The notes below the pieces were generated by a model. That model made no database searches, had not been told where the DNA came from, and was given only the letters and a program-made list of their open reading frames with translations. A program made the position numbers and the translations under genes. Shown one piece after another: positions 1-6,244 of a stretch of 11,024 bases of DNA. Every line of letters starts with the position of its first letter. The stretch's first letter is position 1. Source of the stretch: DATKKX01 sp035542775 (GTDB lineage Bacteria > Planctomycetota > Phycisphaerae > UBA1845 > UTPLA1); the NCBI GenBank assembly GCA_035542775.1, contig DATKKX010000073.1:1-11024 (forward strand), read 5' to 3'.

Positions 1-1
1 G

Positions 2-178
2 CGGGAGGAAATGGTAACGGGGCCATCGCCTTTCCTGCGGGACATGATTCAAGTCGCCGGGGCCGCCGCTCGCGGGAGCAAGATAATCCGCGAGCGGCGG
101 TTCAGGCGTGATCGAGTCGGCATCGGATCGCGCGTGGCGCGGGGCGATCCGGCAGCGACTCCTGCGAGACTGGATTAG
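2..178 (+). CDS. possible 3' end of an unidentified gene cut by the left edge
   Basis: One forward frame is open from the window edge to a TAG at 176-178 and would encode about 58 residues, beginning REEMVTGPSPFLRDM and ending in an Arg-rich tail. I recognise no family. The composition looks plausibly coding, but the stretch is short. A second forward frame is also open to a TGA at 109-111, and a perfect stem-loop at 63-100 lies inside it, which would be unusual within a coding region. An alternative is a leftward gene starting near position 45, with the hairpin in its upstream region. Treat this as unresolved. From 179 to 264 I see nothing except the ribosome binding site of the next gene. 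Confidence 0.22.
   Translation, partial: REEMVTGPSPFLRDMIQVAGAAARGSKIIRERRFRRDRVGIGSRVARGDPAATPARLD
63..100. repeat. perfect 13-bp inverted repeat (stem-loop)
   Basis: The arm CCGCCGCTCGCGG (63-75) is exactly complementary to CCGCGAGCGGCGG (88-100), with a 12-nt loop GAGCAAGATAAT. The stem is very GC-rich and would be stable in RNA or extruded DNA. No T-tract follows on the plus strand, where the next bases are TTCAGGCG, so it is not a classical intrinsic terminator. It could be a factor-assisted terminator, an mRNA 3'-end stabiliser or a protein-binding palindrome. Confidence 0.6.
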
Positions 179-264
179 GTCGGCGACGTGGAACAACTGC
201 ATTTCCAGGGTGACCCTGTGGTGATTGCGGCAAGTCAGGTCTTCAGAAATAAAGGACCAGGCTC

Positions 265-876
265 ATGGCAATGGAATCAGCCTGCAAGCTGCAAGTTGGA
301 CGAGATCATTACGATGGCAAGGCCCGGATGGAAGTGGACCACATTGATTTCGCCGGGTCGACCAAATATCGATTCAGACTGAGCGAAATCCGCAGTCCTC
401 GCCAAGAGGACGAAGTGCTGCTTTTTGATTTTCATGGCAATCCCGTATCCATCAGGCTCAGCAGCGCCCGAGCGGCCTCCAACTGGATCGATTACATGCT
501 CCACCCGCAGACGCTGGTGGACAAGCTCGGGATCAAGGAAGGTCATAGAGTCCGGGTGATGAACCTGGACGACAACAATCTGCTGGAGCTGTTGCAGACC
601 CGGAACGCGACGATCGTCTCGCAGCCGGCGGTATCGTGCGACACGGTGATGCTGGGCATAGAGCGTCCGTCCGAGCTGCGTCAAATTGAAGACCTGAGTG
701 AAACCTTGCGGCCGGACGGGGCCATCTGGGTCGTGTTGCCGAAGAGCGTCCGGACGGTCACCAAGGCGAACGTGTGCGCCGCCGCCCGCGAGGCCGGTTT
801 GAGCCATGTCGAGGTGGTGGATTACTCGGAATCGCAGGCCGCCTACAAGATCATCCGCCCCGCGGGATCCAAGTAG
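265..876 (+). CDS. DUF3052-type protein of unknown function
   Basis: A 203-residue soluble protein with no signal peptide or membrane segment. Residues about 8-80 form a beta-rich N-terminal module (VGRDHYDGKARMEVDHIDF ... VLLFDFHGNPVSIRL ... ASNWIDYMLHP). It joins a C-terminal alpha/beta domain that starts at LVDKLGIKEGHRVRV (84-98) and includes RPDGAIWVVLPKS (149-161), TKANVCAAAREAGL (166-179) and a closing SESQAAYKIIRP. The second half matches the DUF3052 pattern as I know it: a 'KLGIKPG' opening, a 'DGAIWVVYPK' strand and an 'AGL..SFSETHTALRF' end. The N-terminal module is commonly attached to this domain. The family has no established biochemical role that I know of. The start is supported by AAAGGA at 251-256, eight bases before ATG. 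It stands alone, 128 bp ahead of the next gene. Confidence 0.8.
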   Translation: MAMESACKLQVGRDHYDGKARMEVDHIDFAGSTKYRFRLSEIRSPRQEDEVLLFDFHGNPVSIRLSSARAASNWIDYMLHPQTLVDKLGIKEGHRVRVMNLDDNNLLELLQTRNATIVSQPAVSCDTVMLGIERPSELRQIEDLSETLRPDGAIWVVLPKSVRTVTKANVCAAAREAGLSHVEVVDYSESQAAYKIIRPAGSK

Positions 877-1004
877 CGGGGTACTTTTCGGAAGACCGTT
901 CGCACCAACGGAGTCTCTCATCGGATTGGCGAAGGGCACGTCGAGAGGCCGGTCGACGGCGTGGGGATCAGGAGCCCGCCGTTTTGCCTGCCGCAAGTGA
1001 GGAT

Positions 1005-1616
1005 ATGACCGCGAACAAGCAGGCTGTCATTTTCGATATGGACGGGACGTTGACCCGTCAGAATCTCGATTTTACAGCGATCCGGCAGGAAATCGGGCTG
1101 GGGCCGCAACCGGTCCTCGAGACCATTCTAAAGATGGCGCCCGCAGAGCGAGCGCGGGCCGAGGCGATTCTCGAACGGCATGAAGCAGAGGCGGCGGCGA
1201 AATGCGAGTTGCAGCCAAGCGCGGGCGAAGTCGTCGGCGAGCTTCGCTCGCGGGGAATCGCGGCAGCCTTGATGACGAGAAACTCGCGTAAATCGGTGGA
1301 GGCGTTTCAGTCTCGGCACGGGCTGACGTTCGACCTGGTATGGACGCGCGAGGACGGGCCGATGAAACCCTCGCCCGATCCGATTCACATGATTTGCCGC
1401 GAACTGGGTGTCAAGGCGGCGGATGCGTGGGTGGTCGGTGATTTCCGTTTTGACATCATCTGCGGCGCCAGCGCGGGGGCCCGCACGGTGCTGTTTGTCG
1501 AGGCGGGCCGGCAACGGCCGGACTGGGCGGCGGAGGCCGACTACGTGATCGACGATCTACGCGAGCTGCTGGATCACATGGGGCTGGGGCCGCGAGTGCC
1601 GGGACGGGCGCCGTGA
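1005..1616 (+). CDS. HAD-superfamily hydrolase (phosphoglycolate-phosphatase-like)
   Basis: A 203-residue cytoplasmic HAD phosphatase. All four catalytic motifs are visible: motif I DMDGTLT with nucleophile Asp11 and acid/base Asp13; motif II Thr91 in ALMTRNS; motif III Lys121 in GPMKPSPDP; and motif IV VVGDFRFD with Asp146 and Asp150 for Mg2+. The helical stretch at about 20-68, between motifs I and II, is a small C1-type cap as in subfamily IA. Family knowledge says such enzymes cleave small phosphate monoesters; the substrate cannot be read from sequence. The frame stays open upstream to 774, but that part overlaps the DUF3052 gene and is Arg-rich noise. ATG 1005 has a purine-rich GTGAGGA too close to be ideal. 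TTG 984 has GGAG at 971-974 and is in frame, so the protein may be seven residues longer. Confidence 0.85.
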   Translation: MTANKQAVIFDMDGTLTRQNLDFTAIRQEIGLGPQPVLETILKMAPAERARAEAILERHEAEAAAKCELQPSAGEVVGELRSRGIAAALMTRNSRKSVEAFQSRHGLTFDLVWTREDGPMKPSPDPIHMICRELGVKAADAWVVGDFRFDIICGASAGARTVLFVEAGRQRPDWAAEADYVIDDLRELLDHMGLGPRVPGRAP

Positions 1617-1692
1617 TGGCCCGGCGGCCGGCCGGTTCGTAGAGGAGAGCCACACGGAGAGGAGCGCAACAGTCTTCCTGACACCTTTATCT

Positions 1693-1699
1693 GGGGAGG
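1693..1699 (+). promoter_or_regulatory. ribosome binding site deciding the GTG start at 1706
   Basis: GGGGAGG lies six bases before GTG 1706. Another GTG at 1701 is out of frame. The next in-frame methionines fall inside or after the first membrane segment, so GTG 1706 is the best start for the permease. Confidence 0.7.
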
Positions 1700-1705
1700 C
1701 GTGAC

Positions 1706-2974
1706 GTGGGATCGCTGGCACTCGCCCATCTGTTTCATCGAAAGCTGCGCACGAGCCTGTCGGTTCTGGCGGTGGCGATCGGCATCACCATGTTGCTGGT
1801 GATGCTAGGGCTGTCGCACGGCATGCTGAACGAGGTGGCGGAACGGGTCCAGAGCGTCGATGCCGAGCTGATTGTGCTGCCGGAAAACGAAAACGTCATC
1901 TTCACGGCGGGGACGGCCTTCACCAGCAGGATCGTCCCGATCATCGATTCCTTTGAATTCGGGGGTCGCCGGGTGGTCAAGCGCACGATCAGCGTAATGC
2001 TCGACACGCTTCACATGGGGGGGCAACAACAGCGCCTGTTCGGCGTCGATCGCACGGATATGCCGGCGTTCCTGGGATCACGGAAGGTCGTCGAGGGCAG
2101 GCTGTTCGACGACGGCCGGGCCTTTGGCAATCATCTGGATTCGCTGCGAAATCCCAACGGATACTACGATCCGTCGCAGATCTCGGAGGATGAGTTGAGA
2201 GCGGCGTGCGAACTGGTGATCGACACCCGGCTGGCCCGGGTGGGCAGCTACCGGGTGGGTGAGCAAGTGGTTTTCCTGGGGCGGCCGTTCAAGATCGTCG
2301 GGATCGTGGAGTCGGGCGTCGCAGGACGCGTGTTCTGTCCGCTGCAGGTCCTGCAGTTGATCAAGAACGGCGGAGTCCCGTGGGTCAGCCTGTTTTTCGT
2401 GCAACTGCAGCCGCCACCGGCCGAGCAGCGGACAATGGGCGGGGACCGGCAGGGCGAGGGCGTGTCTCAACGGATCGGCGCAGCGGGCTACGAGGAGGCC
2501 GTTGCGGACGCGATGAGCAAGAAGATCAAGGCCAAAGTCGAGCCCAAGAGCAGCTACCGCAACTCGCTGTATGAGAGCTTTTCACAGGTCTACCTGTACA
2601 TCAACGCCGCCAGCACGGTGGCGCTCATCGTGTGCTTCCTCATTATCCTGCAAAGCATGTATGCGATGGTGCTGGAGCGCACGCGGGAGATCGGCATTCT
2701 GAAATCGCTGGGGGCGGGGCGGCTGTACCTGATCGCCGAATCGGTCACCGAGGCGGTGATGGTTTGCGTCACGGGCACGGCGCTGGGCATCGGTCTGGCC
2801 TTTGCGACCAAGTACATTCTGGAGGCGGCCAAGCCGCTGCTGACCATCACCCTCGAGGCGAGATTTGTCGGGCTGGCGCTGGTCATCGGCATCATCGGCG
2901 GGACGCTGAGCGCCCTCTATCCGGGGTACCGGGCGGCACGGCTCGACCCGGTGGCAGCGCTGACGTTCGAGTAA
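1706..2974 (+). CDS. ABC transporter permease, FtsX/MacB/LolC type
   Basis: A 422-residue inner-membrane protein with the four-helix layout of this family. TM1 is at about 17-38, just after HRKLRTSLSVLAVAIGI. A large periplasmic domain covers about 40-290. TM2 is at about 297-320, TM3 at about 342-368 and TM4 at about 387-406. The cytoplasmic loop ERTREIGILKSLGA (324-337) is the classic coupling segment that touches the ATPase in FtsX-domain permeases, and the C-terminus YPGYRAARLDPVAAL is equally typical. Family members extract lipoproteins (LolCE), drive MacB-type efflux or regulate cell-wall hydrolases (FtsX). The ATPase gene follows 84 bp downstream, and together they probably form a 2+2 transporter. 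The periplasmic domain carries a Pro/Gln/Gly-rich stretch at about 235-257. The substrate is unknown. Confidence 0.9.
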   Translation: MGSLALAHLFHRKLRTSLSVLAVAIGITMLLVMLGLSHGMLNEVAERVQSVDAELIVLPENENVIFTAGTAFTSRIVPIIDSFEFGGRRVVKRTISVMLDTLHMGGQQQRLFGVDRTDMPAFLGSRKVVEGRLFDDGRAFGNHLDSLRNPNGYYDPSQISEDELRAACELVIDTRLARVGSYRVGEQVVFLGRPFKIVGIVESGVAGRVFCPLQVLQLIKNGGVPWVSLFFVQLQPPPAEQRTMGGDRQGEGVSQRIGAAGYEEAVADAMSKKIKAKVEPKSSYRNSLYESFSQVYLYINAASTVALIVCFLIILQSMYAMVLERTREIGILKSLGAGRLYLIAESVTEAVMVCVTGTALGIGLAFATKYILEAAKPLLTITLEARFVGLALVIGIIGGTLSALYPGYRAARLDPVAALTFE

Positions 2975-3006
2975 TACAATGCGGTGATTCAAAGAGTCGG
3001 CGAACG

Positions 3007-3025
3007 GGCGTGGATCCGCCACGCC
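3007..3025. repeat. short hairpin between permease and ATPase genes
   Basis: GGCGTGG and CCACGCC form a perfect 7-bp stem around the loop ATCCG, in the 84-bp gap after the permease stop. No T-run follows, so it is unlikely to end transcription by itself. It could tune expression of the ATPase relative to the permease, or be chance in GC-rich DNA. Confidence 0.35.
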
Positions 3026-3058
3026 GGGGCTTGTAGACGGTGGGCTTGCTGAGTTGCC

Positions 3059-3739
3059 ATGGATCACGCGGACGACATCCTTCTTCGAGCCCGGGGCGTC
3101 CGACATACCTATTACGCGGGCAGCGTGGGGACCCCAGTTCTGCACGGCATCGACCTTGACGTGCGGCGCGGCGAGTTCGTGATGATCATGGGTCCCAGCG
3201 GATGCGGCAAGAGCACGCTGCTGAACGTTCTGGGGTTGATGATGCGCCCGACGTCCGGGGCAGTGGAGATCGACGGCAAGGCGACGGAATCGCTGAGCGA
3301 CGGAGAGCGGACGGCGATACGGCGCGACAGGCTCGGCTTTGTTTTCCAGCGGTTCAACCTTCTGCCGGTGCTGTCCGCGGAGCAGAACGTGGCGCTGGCG
3401 CTTAAGCTCCGCGGCCGCAGCGCGGACGGCCAGGCGGCCGCAGCTCTGGATCGCGTCGGGCTGGAGGCGAAGCGGCGCAGCAAGCCCGCGGCATTGTCCG
3501 TCGGCGAGCAACAGCGGGTGGCGATTGCGCGAGCCCTGGTCGCACGGCCGAAACTGCTATTGGCCGATGAGCCGACGGGGAACCTGGATTCGGCCAACGC
3601 CGCCGAGGTGCTGAATCTTCTCGAGGAATTGAACCGTTCGGACGGGCTGACGACGGTGATGATCACGCATAATGAGCACCTGGTCGATCGGGCGGACCGT
3701 GTCATCCTGATGCGTGACGGGCGGCTGGAACAGGGTTGA
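3059..3739 (+). CDS. ABC transporter ATP-binding protein, LolD/MacB type
   Basis: A 226-residue cytoplasmic ATPase of the usual LolD length. Walker A is GPSGCGKST (45-53), the Q-loop is FVFQRFNLLP (Gln97), the signature region is ALSVGEQQRVAIARAL (145-160), Walker B is LLLADEPTGNLD (166-177) and the switch histidine is His204 in MITHNEH. The FQRFNLLP and DEPTGNLD wording is characteristic of the LolD/MacB/FtsE-like group that partners with FtsX-domain permeases, such as the one just upstream. One oddity is that the signature reads LSVGE where nearly all relatives have LSGGE/Q. The ATG at 3059 has no strong Shine-Dalgarno sequence, so translation may depend on the upstream gene. The stop is separated by one base from the next start, indicating translational coupling. 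Confidence 0.93.
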   Translation: MDHADDILLRARGVRHTYYAGSVGTPVLHGIDLDVRRGEFVMIMGPSGCGKSTLLNVLGLMMRPTSGAVEIDGKATESLSDGERTAIRRDRLGFVFQRFNLLPVLSAEQNVALALKLRGRSADGQAAAALDRVGLEAKRRSKPAALSVGEQQRVAIARALVARPKLLLADEPTGNLDSANAAEVLNLLEELNRSDGLTTVMITHNEHLVDRADRVILMRDGRLEQG

Positions 3740-3740
3740 C

Positions 3741-4553
3741 GTGACAGAAGACCAGGACCACGGCACGGCTGAGCCTCACACCATTGTTGTCCCGGCCCCA
3801 GCGCCGTCGGCCGCGGCCGGCCGCCCGATCGGCTATCGGTTGTGGTTCATCTGTTTCGGCGGCTGGCTGGTGGCCATGGCGCTGGCCGCCAGAGGGGGGC
3901 TGTACCTGGTTGATCACGGCGGGTCGACGATCGGCTGGGCGGTCTGGATGCTGGCCCTTACGGCCTTGTACCTATCCCTTTGTTGCACCCTGATTCCGCT
4001 TCCCACGACATGGATTGTCCTGCTTGCGGCGAGCGACATGATGGCCGGTCAGGTCGGGATTGCCGGACATGGGCCGGCCAGACTGGTGGTCGTGGCGACG
4101 GTGTGCGCGCTGGGGTCTTCGCTGGCCAACCTGAACGAATATCACATCGTCGCCTACCTGATGAAGATCCGCCGGCTCGCCAGGATCCGCGAGACCCGGC
4201 TGTACCTGGCGGCGAGCAAATGGTTCGGCAAGAGCCCGTTCTGGATTCTGATGCTCTTCAACTTTGTGCCCATTCCGGTGGACGTGATCCGGTGGCTGGC
4301 GGTCCTGACCCATTATGACCGCGGGAAGTTCTACGTGGCCAACTTTGTCGGCCGCTGGTTTCGATACGCGCTTTGTGCGGTGGTATCGTTGGGCATGGAT
4401 CTGACGCCGCGGCAGATCCTCATCATCCAGGCGGTTCTGGTGGCTGTCGCCGTGGTGAAGTTCCTGTTGCAGCGCGGTCGCAAAGCGCGCCGCGACTTCG
4501 AAGGACAGGCGTCCGAGGCTGCGCCGATTGTCGGCGGCGCGGAGGGGGCGTAG
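3741..4553 (+). CDS. VTT/DedA-like integral membrane protein
   Basis: About 270 residues from GTG 3741, which lies one base after the ATPase stop. An in-frame ATG at 3714 would overlap the ATPase by 26 bases and is less attractive. After a hydrophilic N-terminus (1-30), hydrophobic segments occur at about 33-52, 65-84, 112-130, 163-180, 205-222 and 226-245. The segment FNFVPIPVDVIRWLAV (about 173-188), followed by a basic GRWFRYAL, resembles the re-entrant proline-containing loop and the following basic stretch of VTT (SNARE-associated/DedA/TMEM41B) proteins. IPLPTTW at about 85-91 resembles their other loop. Known VTT proteins move lipids such as undecaprenyl phosphate or phospholipids across membranes. 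Placement between an ABC transporter and a LolA-like protein suggests an envelope role. The family call is by motif shape, so moderate confidence. Confidence 0.6.
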   Translation: MTEDQDHGTAEPHTIVVPAPAPSAAAGRPIGYRLWFICFGGWLVAMALAARGGLYLVDHGGSTIGWAVWMLALTALYLSLCCTLIPLPTTWIVLLAASDMMAGQVGIAGHGPARLVVVATVCALGSSLANLNEYHIVAYLMKIRRLARIRETRLYLAASKWFGKSPFWILMLFNFVPIPVDVIRWLAVLTHYDRGKFYVANFVGRWFRYALCAVVSLGMDLTPRQILIIQAVLVAVAVVKFLLQRGRKARRDFEGQASEAAPIVGGAEGA

Positions 4554-4583
4554 AATCGCGAGGAACGCAGCTTCGGCACTAAT

Positions 4584-4589
4584 GGAGGA
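4584..4589 (+). promoter_or_regulatory. ribosome binding site deciding the GTG start at 4594
   Basis: GGAGGA lies four bases before GTG 4594. It overlaps the in-frame ATG at 4582, which has no purine-rich site of its own, so the shorter protein beginning at 4594 is preferred. Confidence 0.65.
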
Positions 4590-4593
4590 ATTT

Positions 4594-5451
4594 GTGCGAA
4601 CGGTTTTCATTCTTGCAGTGGTTTCCCTGGCGTCCTGCGTGGGCGCCCAGGATCGGCCAACCTCACGGCCTGCCGATGGTCCGGCGACACAACCCGTCGG
4701 CTCTCAACCCGCCACTCAGCCGGCCAAGCTGTCTTCGGGCAATCCGCGCCTTGACGGGATTCTGGACCGCCTGGAAGAGAAAGGCCGGACCATCAGAGGG
4801 CTGGGCTGCAAGCTGACCTACAGGTACGTTACCGTGGAGCCTGTGGAAGACGCGCAGGTCAAGGAAGGCGAGTTGTTGTTCGCGGTAGACCAGCCGAATT
4901 CCAAGTTCCTGATTCACTTCACGAAGCTGCTTGCCGAGGGCGTGGCCGTTGATCGCGAGGAGTATTTCCTGTTCGACGGGGAATGGCTGATTGAGCGGAA
5001 CGACAAGGCCCGTACGGTGATCAGGCGGCAGATCGTCCGTCCCGGGGAGAAGGTGGACCCGTTCAAGCTGGGCAAGGGGCCTTTTCCGCTGCCGTTCGGA
5101 CAGAAGCGGGAAGACATCCTGCGCAACTTCAAGGTGACGCTGGAGCCGTTCGAGGTGGGCGATCCGCGAAATACCGACCATCTACACTGTGTGCCGCTGC
5201 CGAACACGGAGTTGGCCTCCAAGTACAGTCGCGTGGAGATCTATGTCGACAGGGAGCTGGAGCTGCCGACCAGGATCGTGACTGAGCGGCTGACGGACGG
5301 GAATCGAATCGAGGTTGATTTCAAGGACGTGAACACCAACGAGGCGCCGGCCCAATCGAGGTTTCGAATCGAGGTGCCGGCGGGCTTTGAGGTTACGGAG
5401 GAACCGCTGCCGGACCTGAATGAGGGAGGAGCGCCAAAGAAGGGCGGTTGA
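4594..5451 (+). CDS. exported LolA-like outer-membrane lipoprotein-sorting-type protein
   Basis: A 285-residue secreted protein. A very short signal sequence (MRTVFILAVVSLASC) ends in LASC, an acceptable lipobox with Cys15. Cleavage by signal peptidase I after VGA (about residue 18) is the alternative. A low-complexity linker follows (about 20-45; TSRPADGPATQP, GSQPATQPA), a style typical of planctomycete exported proteins. The rest (about 48-275) is beta-rich: an amphipathic opening helix (LDGILDRLEEKGRTIRGL), then repeated strands including FLFDGEWLIERNDKARTVIRRQI and a VEIYVDRELELPTRIV strand. This is the pattern of LolA/LolB-fold proteins, where 'YYDGKWLY' and 'D.... P.R' strands recur. 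LolA shuttles lipoproteins across the periplasm, while many relatives in this group have unknown cargo. It starts 40 bp after the VTT-like gene and is probably co-transcribed with it. Confidence 0.7.
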   Translation: MRTVFILAVVSLASCVGAQDRPTSRPADGPATQPVGSQPATQPAKLSSGNPRLDGILDRLEEKGRTIRGLGCKLTYRYVTVEPVEDAQVKEGELLFAVDQPNSKFLIHFTKLLAEGVAVDREEYFLFDGEWLIERNDKARTVIRRQIVRPGEKVDPFKLGKGPFPLPFGQKREDILRNFKVTLEPFEVGDPRNTDHLHCVPLPNTELASKYSRVEIYVDRELELPTRIVTERLTDGNRIEVDFKDVNTNEAPAQSRFRIEVPAGFEVTEEPLPDLNEGGAPKKGG

Positions 5452-5493
5452 GGCGAGGGATCGAAGGGCCCGACGGGGCCTCGCTGAACGCGT

Positions 5494-5498
5494 GGAGG
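5494..5498 (+). promoter_or_regulatory. ribosome binding site for the DUF192 gene
   Basis: GGAGG stands four bases before GTG 5503 and ten before an in-frame ATG at 5509. GTG 5503 is taken as the start, but the ATG two codons later is nearly as good. Confidence 0.5.
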
Positions 5499-5502
5499 CT
5501 TC

Positions 5503-6063
5503 GTGCCGATGGCGTTTTGCCACAATGTTCATCACCTCCGGCATCCAGGCCTGTGGCGCGGGCGTGCGGGGGCCTTGGTCGGTGTGTGCCTTGCATGCGG
5601 TCTGACATTGCTGCCGGCCGGCTGCACGGAGATTCCGCGGGCCTCCAAAGAGCAGAACAACCTCTCGGCGATGCAGAAGGTGTCCATTACCATCACCGGG
5701 CGCACCAGTTACACCGCCTATGTGGCCGACACCGATGCCACCCGCATGCTGGGGCTGATGAACGTGACCGAGGCGGACCTGTCGGCCGATTACGGCATGA
5801 TCTTCGTGTTCGACAGGGACGAAGCCCTTTCGTTCTGGATGCGCAACACGATCATTCCGCTGGACATCGCCTACATCCGTTCGGATGGGACGATCGTGAA
5901 GACTTACACGATGCAGCCGCTGGACGAGTCAGGCTACCCGTCGCTTCAGCCGGCGAGATTTGCGCTGGAGGTCCGCGGCGGGCAATTCAGGCAGTGGGGG
6001 ATCAGCGAGGGGGATCGCGTGGAGATCCCCGCCGCGCTGCTTTATTCCGGCGCGGGCGATTGA
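5503..6063 (+). CDS. exported DUF192 family protein, possible lipoprotein
   Basis: A 186-residue protein. A basic N-region (about 10-21) leads into a hydrophobic stretch (23-38) and LPAGC, so Cys41 may be lipidated. The lipobox has Pro at -3, which is not ideal, and signal peptidase I cleavage is also possible. Residues about 58-180 carry the DUF192 pattern: RMLGLMNV (81-88), YGMIFVFDRDEALSFWMRNT (97-116), IPLDIAYI (118-125), the KTYTMQPLDE strand and YPSLQPARFALEVRGGQF (145-162), ending GISEGDRVEI. DUF192 proteins are small, often exported beta-barrel-like proteins of unknown function. The gene follows the LolA-like gene after 51 bp and probably ends the envelope unit. Confidence 0.88.
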   Translation: MPMAFCHNVHHLRHPGLWRGRAGALVGVCLACGLTLLPAGCTEIPRASKEQNNLSAMQKVSITITGRTSYTAYVADTDATRMLGLMNVTEADLSADYGMIFVFDRDEALSFWMRNTIIPLDIAYIRSDGTIVKTYTMQPLDESGYPSLQPARFALEVRGGQFRQWGISEGDRVEIPAALLYSGAGD

Positions 6064-6244
6064 CCGCCTTTCACTTCCGTGTGACTCCATTTTCCGGACG
6101 ATGTTGCTCAACTGATGTGCGGCGACGACCGACGAAAGGGCAGCCGGAGGCGGGTGCGGGAAATCCGCCGGAGGCGGATCGCACCGGCGATGGACTCTCG
6201 CCCCGGCGATGGACCGTCGGCCACCAGGGAAAGCGGCAGCAGGC
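6064..6244 (+). promoter_or_regulatory. 181-bp leader with short repeats before the phosphatase gene
   Basis: No gene is supported here. It contains two copies of GCCGGAGGCGG (6143-6153 and 6167-6177), a perfect 7-bp hairpin ATCCGCC-GGA-GGCGGAT (6163-6179) that overlaps the second copy, and two copies of CCGGCGATGGAC (6184-6195 and 6203-6214). I see no convincing -35/-10 pair. An in-frame ATG at 6209, inside the last repeat, would add 12 residues to the phosphatase. The repeats could be regulator-binding sites or simple slippage products. Confidence 0.4.

Noticed and set aside
277..996. Minus-strand open frame of 239 codons
   Set aside because: It is antisense to the DUF3052 gene, which has a ribosome binding site and family motifs; the minus-strand product resembles nothing.
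774..1004. N-terminal extension of the HAD phosphatase
   Set aside because: The frame is open, but it overlaps the DUF3052 gene by about 100 bases and reads as Arg-rich noise. HAD motif I should be near the N-terminus.
2582..3511. Minus-strand open frame of 309 codons
   Set aside because: It spans the end of the permease and most of the ATPase, both of which have full family motifs on the plus strand.
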